The notes beneath the pieces are model-generated. The model was given only the letters and a program-made list of their open reading frames with translations, ran no database searches and was not told the DNA's origin. DNA of 10,214 bases. Source: Anaerolineaceae bacterium (GTDB taxonomy: Bacteria; Chloroflexota; Anaerolineae; Anaerolineales; Anaerolineaceae). Below, piece after piece: positions 6,323 through 10,214 of the stretch. Numbering within the stretch: the stretch's first letter is position 1; each line of letters begins with the position of its first letter. Location: NCBI GenBank assembly GCA_011620465.1, contig WOZC01000030.1, positions 1 to 10,214 of the forward strand, given 5' to 3'. Position numbers and translations under genes: made by a program.

Positions 6323-7428
6323 CGTTTGAAATGGTCAATCTCATCATCATGTGCATGGGGTTCGCTTTCTCCGTGATTCTGTTTTACCGATTCCCGAAGT
6401 TGACACAAGCCAGAAATGACAGCGATTTTTCGACTGTTTCAATCATCATTCCTGCCCGGAATGAAGAAGAGAACCTTCAACTCCTGCTGGATGACTTGCA
6501 AGCCCAATCCCTAAAACCCCATGAAATAATCTGTGTGAACGACGACTCGTCTGATTGCACCGCTGAAGTCGCACAATCCTTCGGAGTAACCCTGATCAAT
6601 TTGCTTGATAAGCCAAAAGGTTGGACCGGAAAGACATGGGCTTGTCAGAATGGGGCTGATATGGCTACCGGATCACTTTTGCTCTTTCTTGACGCGGATG
6701 TCAGGCTTGGAAAAGAAGGGCTTGCACGTCTCCTCCAGGCCTACCATGACAATAATTGCACCATTTCAGTCCAACCATTTCATCTCACCGAAGCGCCTTA
6801 TGAACAGCTCTCGCTGGTTTTCAACCTGGTTCAGATTGCCGCCAATGGCACCACCCTCCCCTGGAAGACAAATGTCGGAGTATACGGTCCTGTTCTCCTC
6901 ATCCAGAAAGCGGATTACGACAAAATTAACGGGCATGAAAGTGTGCGACAGTTCGTTGTGGAAGATTTGGCTTTTGGACAAAAATTGAAGGAAAATCTCT
7001 TACCCTATCAGCTGTTTATGGGAGATGAGGATGTTGCTTACAGAATGTACGCCGGAGGAATGCGCAGCCTGGTGCAGGGCTGGGTAAAGAATTTTGCTGT
7101 GGGTGCCGCCCAGACCCCCTTCGCGGTGTTGTTCATGATTTTCTTCTGGATCGGATCGATGGCGAATGTGCCTTTCGATCTCGCACAGGCACTATCGACT
7201 GACAATCTGCCTATGAGCATTGCTTATGGAGTGCTTTACCTGCTTTGGGTAATCGCTCTTAGTGTTCTATCAAGAAAAATCGGTCGATTCCACACCCTAC
7301 CCATCCTATTCTTCCCAATCTTGGTAATCGGTTTCTTATTGATCTTTACCATCTCGCTTATTACCAAAGTTTTTAGTTTGCCAGTCAGATGGAAAGGGCG
7401 GATTATCACCAAGGAGGATGAAACGTGA
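6319..7428 (+). CDS. crtQ: CrtQ-like family 2 glycosyltransferase, membrane-bound
   Basis: This is a GT-A fold glycosyltransferase like CrtQ, which adds glucose to the terminal carboxylate of 4,4'-diaponeurosporenoate in staphyloxanthin synthesis at the membrane. A membrane segment (about 5-23) precedes VSIIIPARNEEENLQLLLDD and VNDDSSDCT (donor-binding), GWTGKTWACQNGA, the metal-binding D125-A-D127 (FLDADVRLG), and VVEDLAFGQKLKE with the E-D pair at 215-216. A GWVKNFAVGA segment (254-263) is typical of the CrtQ group. Three more hydrophobic helices lie at about 268-285, 300-320 and 329-352. The chosen start is a GTG overlapping the previous stop (GTGA); the ribosome site is weak, and an ATG four codons later is an alternative. 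The following acyltransferase gene supports the CrtQ-type role, but the acceptor could be another polyene acid. Confidence 0.85.
   Translation: MTFEMVNLIIMCMGFAFSVILFYRFPKLTQARNDSDFSTVSIIIPARNEEENLQLLLDDLQAQSLKPHEIICVNDDSSDCTAEVAQSFGVTLINLLDKPKGWTGKTWACQNGADMATGSLLLFLDADVRLGKEGLARLLQAYHDNNCTISVQPFHLTEAPYEQLSLVFNLVQIAANGTTLPWKTNVGVYGPVLLIQKADYDKINGHESVRQFVVEDLAFGQKLKENLLPYQLFMGDEDVAYRMYAGGMRSLVQGWVKNFAVGAAQTPFAVLFMIFFWIGSMANVPFDLAQALSTDNLPMSIAYGVLYLLWVIALSVLSRKIGRFHTLPILFFPILVIGFLLIFTISLITKVFSLPVRWKGRIITKEDET
7411..7417 (+). promoter_or_regulatory. ribosome binding site for the CrtO-like gene
   Basis: AAGGAGG lies 7 nt before the GTG at 7425, within the end of the glycosyltransferase gene. 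It is the strongest ribosome site in the operon and decides the non-ATG start, which overlaps the previous stop as GTGA. Confidence 0.75.
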
Positions 7429-7943
7429 GGATCTTTTACTTTTCTACAGAGTGGACGATCGTTCTGTGCTTTGTGCTCTGGACGGTCATCAACCTGTCCG
7501 CAGCCATTATTTGTCTTTTCCTGCCAGACAAGGCCTTCAATCCTCGCTCTTTTTTCTTTCGATCGCACCCCTTTGAAAAGGAAGGCCAAATTTATGAAGA
7601 TGTATTCAAAGTCAAAAGTTGGAAGAAGCTCCTGCCGGATGGCGGAGCGCTATGGAAAAAACGAGGCTACAAAAAAAGGCACATCCAGGAATTTTCACAA
7701 GAAAATTTGGAACGTTTCTTGATTGAAGCTTGCCGCGGAGAGTTGACGCACTGGCTGTCGATCCTACCATTTTGGGTTTTTGGTTTTTTTCTCCCAGCTT
7801 CATCCATCTGGGTAATGCTGATCTACGCGCTGCTCGCAAACCTTCCATGTATCATCGCACAGCGTTACAACCGCCCCCGAGTTCTACACCTGTTAGAGAA
7901 AACACACTCGGCTCAGCATACTGGCAACACTCGTATCTCATAA
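7425..7943 (+). CDS. crtO: CrtO-like glycosyl-carotenoid acyltransferase
   Basis: This is a small membrane protein of 172 residues, like staphylococcal CrtO, the glycosyl-4,4'-diaponeurosporenoate acyltransferase that esterifies the sugar with a fatty acid in the last step of staphyloxanthin synthesis. The similarity runs through the whole length: an N-terminal helix (about 10-32), LPDKAF, a PFEKEGQIYEDVFKVKSWKK segment, a DGG turn, RGELTHWLSILPFWVFGFF (104-122) and LANLPCIIAQRYNRPRVLHL (137-156). H109 in ELTHW and the QRYNRPR end are the best conserved parts and probably functional; the catalytic mechanism is not certain to me. The CrtQ-CrtO adjacency is the strongest hint that the operon makes an acylated sugar ester of a carotenoid acid. 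This symbol is the staphylococcal acyltransferase CrtO, not the cyanobacterial ketolase of the same name. It is the last gene of the operon. Confidence 0.88.
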   Translation: MRIFYFSTEWTIVLCFVLWTVINLSAAIICLFLPDKAFNPRSFFFRSHPFEKEGQIYEDVFKVKSWKKLLPDGGALWKKRGYKKRHIQEFSQENLERFLIEACRGELTHWLSILPFWVFGFFLPASSIWVMLIYALLANLPCIIAQRYNRPRVLHLLEKTHSAQHTGNTRIS

Positions 7944-8003
7944 CTTCAATTAACGGCTTTGTGATCAAACTTGCGCCATTTATAATATTGCAAGCAGCAG
8001 AAA

Positions 8004-8046
8004 ACTATAAAGCGGGAGACTTACATTCAGTCTCCCGCTTTATAGT
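8004..8046. terminator. strong hairpin terminator between convergent genes
   Basis: A perfect 18-bp inverted repeat (8004-8021 and 8029-8046) encloses a 7-nt loop, TACATTC. It includes the GC-rich core GCGGGAGACT. On the minus strand it is followed by TTTT, giving a standard terminator for the TspO-like gene, whose stop lies 10 bp away. On the plus strand no T tract follows, but the long stem probably still blocks read-through from the carotenoid-type operon, which ends 60 bp upstream. Confidence 0.85.
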
Positions 8047-8056
8047 CAGGTGTTAT

Positions 8057-8854
8057 TTACTTTTTTGCTTTTAGCTGGGTGAAGACAATAGTTGCTACAA
8101 GCACAACAAGACTGATTATCACTGTGACAATAACGGCTGGGTATTGGGAGTTGAAACCATCCGGTTGAGCAAGCAGGTGCTTGATCAGAATGCCGATGTA
8201 CGCCCACACAATCACCAGGCCGTAGGGGATATCCCGGTTTTTGAAGGTGGTGTAGGCACCAATTGCCAGTCCAATCAAGAGGATGGCGATTGTCCAGGCA
8301 ACTTCTGAGATACCGAGCAAGTTCACATTGCTGCCCAAGAGGCTCACCAGCAGCACGGTGGCGTTGGCGATGGTTGCGACAGTAATCCAACCAAAGTAGA
8401 CGCTGAAGGGAAGGCGAATAAAGACTTTTTCGTTGGCAGTTAGTTTTTCTTTGTTGATGCGGATGGTAATTAGCGCAAGGCAGACCAGGATGACCAGCAT
8501 GAAAAGCATTGACAGGGGTATAACCTTGTAATGCCAAGAGAAGATCCAACCGACATTAGCCAGCGATGAGATGGCAAACAAGGTCCCGACCTCTGTGAGC
8601 AGGGCGGTTTTGACCTCTTCACCTTTTTTGCGGGAAAGACCGAGTTGATAGGCAGTGTGTCCTGCGAGTAAAAAGTAGATGACACCCCAGACGATAAAAG
8701 TAATACCGGCCGGCGCAAATAAATTGGGGTAAGAATCCGAGATAGCCCCGGTATTCATGCCATTGATCGGTAGCGCGTTGGCGAGGCCGTTGACGATGAC
8801 CATAGCAAGATAAGTAAAAAGAACGATAATGCTGATTGAAGTTAACTTCTTCAT
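8057..8854 (-). CDS. TspO/MBR-like tryptophan-containing membrane protein
   Basis: This is a hydrophobic protein of 265 residues, recognisable as the longer type of protein usually named TspO/MBR or tryptophan-rich sensory protein. TspO proteins bind porphyrins and related ligands; in Rhodobacter TspO influences pigment gene expression. The N-terminus NALPINGMNTGAISDSYPNL followed by FAPAGITFIVWGVIYFLLAG matches the P-x-G-x-x-F-x-x-W-x-x-I-Y helix of the family. Tryptophans at 56, 103, 107, 156, 187 and 217 fall in or near predicted helices. About eight helices are likely, more than the five of classic TspO (about 160 residues), so ligand and function may differ. The ATG at 8854 follows AGGAGA closely. 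It is convergent with the carotenoid-type operon. A role linked to light or pigment is possible from context only. Confidence 0.7.
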   Translation of the reverse strand: MKKLTSISIIVLFTYLAMVIVNGLANALPINGMNTGAISDSYPNLFAPAGITFIVWGVIYFLLAGHTAYQLGLSRKKGEEVKTALLTEVGTLFAISSLANVGWIFSWHYKVIPLSMLFMLVILVCLALITIRINKEKLTANEKVFIRLPFSVYFGWITVATIANATVLLVSLLGSNVNLLGISEVAWTIAILLIGLAIGAYTTFKNRDIPYGLVIVWAYIGILIKHLLAQPDGFNSQYPAVIVTVIISLVVLVATIVFTQLKAKK

Positions 8855-8969
8855 ATTTCTCCTCTTTTTGTTTAGTACAACCTTAATATTTTATACAAGA
8901 TGTTCTTGGGACTGCTTGGATCTGTATAGGCTTTGTTTAATTGAGACCAAGTTCAACCAATTATTTGTT

Positions 8970-9442
8970 TTATAACATGAGTTCGAACTCAAGTTCGTGC
9001 TTGATCGGGATCCATTTCGCCCTCTGAGGGGGATCTCCGGTTTTAGCGTTCGTGCCTGTTTGATACTGTCATAGTGCAGTTTCACCAGGTCAAACCCCCG
9101 CTTTTGATAAAAACGGATGGCATCGATGTTGTCATTGGTAGTGATCAAGCTGATCTTCTGGCAGTTCTCAGCTCTTGCAATGGTTATTACTTTTTCCAAC
9201 AGAGCTGTTCCAATCCCCTGACCTTCGTGCAGACTATCCAGCGACGTAATCTCGAGGAGACCACCCCGGATCCGATAGGTGATCAGACCTGCAAATGCGT
9301 CATTTTCCTTTGCCACGAGGCCTTCAACCGCGGTCATATCCACAATCTCTCCACGAATGGTCATTTCCGTGGTGAACCAATGATCCCTGATGAAAGTGTT
9401 AATCAGCTCTCGGTTTTCATTGCTTATTGCGAGGTATTCCAT
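8970..9442 (-). pseudogene. GNAT-family N-acetyltransferase, frameshifted near its C-terminus
   Basis: This is a GCN5-related acetyltransferase using acetyl-CoA; the substrate is unknown. The acetyl-CoA loop reads LHEGQGIGTALLEKVITIA, and NDNIDAIRFYQKRGFDLVKL is the usual second half of the domain. After LKPEIPLRGRNG the reading frame runs into unrelated sequence that continues to a TAA at 8891-8893. One base inserted at 9011/9012 restores a family-like end, IPIKHELEFELML, with a stop at 8972-8970, giving about 157 residues. A one-base deletion is therefore nearly certain relative to the ancestral gene. The catalytic domain is otherwise whole, so a protein with a wrong tail (183 residues) could still be made. 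The ATG at 9442 has only a weak upstream ribosome site. A sequencing error is an equal explanation. Confidence 0.82.
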
Positions 9443-9473
9443 AGAATTGTTTCCGCCGTTGCTCCAGAATGAC

Positions 9474-10027
9474 TCACGTTGAACCTGGTTGAAATAAAGT
9501 ATGTTGATACGACAGGTTGCCCTTATAGATTGAATAAATATAGGTGTCTTTTAGGATAGGTTTGCCCTGTTCATCCTTCCAGAACCAGATATTCTTTTCA
9601 GATGCGATTCCCGAGAGAAGCCCAGTCTTTCCAACAGTCTCCAGGAGCTCTGATTTTCGGGGGTGCATTCCGCATAGATCCTCTCGATACTTCTTGAAAA
9701 CGCTTCACGGATCAATACCGCGCAGCTTTCTCTGGCATAACCTTGCTTCCAATAATCCTTATTAAACACGAAAACAAGCTCAAGAGTATCGTTGTCTCTT
9801 TTTCCGAGATACACATTGCCGATCATTTTGCCGTTGGATTTCAGTTCGACCGCGAATATCTCATCTGATGAGATTCGCCGATCAAGCTCTTCCTAAACTT
9901 CTTCCAAAGACCTTGGCCGGTATGGCTCAAACTTTACGACTTCCGGGTCAGAAAGATACTCGAGGAGATCCAACATATCATTTTCGGAAAATCTACGCAA
10001 TAATAGTCGTCCAGTTTCTATCAGCAT
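9474..10027 (-). pseudogene. RimJ/RimL-like GNAT acetyltransferase with internal TAG and frameshift
   Basis: This is a second acetyltransferase of the RimJ/RimL type (acetyl-CoA-dependent N-acetylation, substrate unknown). It starts at ATG 10027 with MLIETGRLLLRRFSENDMLD, the typical opening, and continues PEVVKFEPYRPRSLEEV. Codon 45 is TAG (9895-9893), where family members usually carry a charged or polar residue. The same frame resumes as EELDRRISSDEIFAVEL, KMIGNVYLGKR, YWKQGYARESCAVLIREAF and ECTPENQSSWRLLERLGF. At the T run 9595-9598 (A run on the minus strand) one base is missing: adding it joins REGH-like RESHLK to KNIWFWKDEQGKPILKDTYI and a TGA at 9476-9474, about 184 residues in all. 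With two independent lesions, the gene is very likely inactive in the sequence as given. It lies 31 bp upstream of the other damaged GNAT gene on the same strand. Confidence 0.85.
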
Positions 10028-10117
10028 TTATTGAGGTATAGAAAAAATGGTCATCCAGCTATCCCCTATGTCGAGGAAGCTGCCCTGGATAGCTTTATCT
10101 AACTTGACGAATGCCAT
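10028..10117 (-). CDS. possible 29-residue ORF abutting the GNAT gene
   Basis: ATG at 10117 opens a 29-codon frame, MAFVKLDKAIQGSFLDIGDS followed by WMTIFSIPQ, whose TAA directly precedes the ATG of the damaged GNAT gene (TAAATG), 11 nt after the isomerase stop. The tight packing would suit a translated small ORF, and the GNAT gene lacks a ribosome site of its own. Against it: there is no clear ribosome site for this ORF either, no family is recognisable, and the same bases can fold into a hairpin. I give it low weight. Confidence 0.2.
   Translation of the reverse strand: MAFVKLDKAIQGSFLDIGDSWMTIFSIPQ
10042..10094 (-). terminator. weak terminator-like hairpin downstream of the isomerase gene
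   Basis: AGCTATCC (10057-10064) and GGATAGCT (10087-10094) form an 8-bp perfect stem with a 22-nt loop. On the minus strand a run of six T (10042-10047) follows after about 9 nt. Loop size and the distance to the T tract are poor for an intrinsic terminator, so this may act weakly or not at all. Confidence 0.3.
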
Positions 10118-10128
10118 TTTCTGAGTGA

Positions 10129-10214
10129 CTACTCCGCTAAAAGTCTTTTTAACGCATTAAGGATTTCTATGGGTGTAGGGTCCTCACCATAAGCCAGAGC
10201 CAGGTAATAGGCTA
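10129..10214 (-). CDS. probable bifunctional phosphoglucose/phosphomannose isomerase, C-terminal end only
   Basis: The last 27 codons before a TAG (10131-10129) read AYYLALAYGEDPTPIEILNA then LKRLLAE. The Y-L-A-L-x-x-G-x-D-P-T-P-x-x-x-I-x-x-L-K pattern is the characteristic end of the SIS-fold bifunctional glucose-6-phosphate/mannose-6-phosphate isomerases common in archaea and some bacteria. These interconvert fructose-6-phosphate with glucose- or mannose-6-phosphate in the cytoplasm. Only this tail is visible, so the assignment rests on one motif; another SIS-domain sugar isomerase is possible. It lies upstream of and on the same strand as the GNAT pair. Confidence 0.6.
   Translation of the reverse strand, partial: AYYLALAYGEDPTPIEILNALKRLLAE

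Noticed and set aside
8046..8549. 167-codon minus-strand open frame overlapping the TspO-like gene
   Set aside because: It is out of frame with the hydrophobic TspO-like protein, has no start signal, and its composition (His, Pro and Cys rich) is typical of a shadow frame.

Overview
The window reads as a bacterial chromosomal segment of moderate GC. The set of protein families (heliorhodopsin, a carotenoid-type flavoenzyme operon, a long TspO-like protein, a GH1 glucosidase, a DUF3795 protein) fits an uncultured Chloroflexota, Anaerolineae-like organism. That assignment is inference from gene content and could be wrong.

Layout. At the left edge, on the minus strand, lie the N-terminal part of a GH1 beta-glucosidase (1-494) and, just upstream of it, only the last quarter of a xylulokinase (514-903). 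The xylulokinase is cut off at a cluster of three short palindromes (893-934). After a gene-free stretch (935-1239) comes a cysteine-rich DUF3795-type ORF (1240-1653, plus strand) that shows signs of decay.

The centre is intact and is the interesting part. A heliorhodopsin (1833-2597, minus, with its own terminator at 1785-1813) diverges from a four-gene plus-strand operon (2901-7943): a carotenoid isomerase/retinol saturase-like flavoenzyme with an unusual Cys-bearing C-terminal extension, a second phytoene-desaturase-like flavoenzyme, a CrtQ-like glycosyltransferase and a CrtO-like acyltransferase. All three junctions in the operon are 4-bp stop/start overlaps. The last two genes match the final two steps of staphyloxanthin synthesis (glucosylation, then acylation of a carotenoid acid), so the operon probably makes or remodels a glycosylated, acylated carotenoid or apocarotenoid. 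No phytoene/squalene-type synthase, lycopene cyclase or retinal-forming dioxygenase lies in the window, so precursor and retinal must come from elsewhere.

A perfect 18-bp hairpin (8004-8046) separates this operon from a convergent minus-strand TspO/MBR-like membrane protein (8057-8854). Further right, all on the minus strand, are two GNAT acetyltransferase genes that are both broken in the sequence as given (8970-9442 by one frameshift; 9474-10027 by a TAG codon and a frameshift), a possible 29-codon ORF, and the last 27 codons of what is probably a bifunctional phosphoglucose/phosphomannose isomerase at the right edge.

Overall, an intact light- and carotenoid-related module is flanked on both sides by damaged accessory genes. 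Either those genes are decaying in the genome, or the sequence contains single-base errors. The sequence alone cannot distinguish these.
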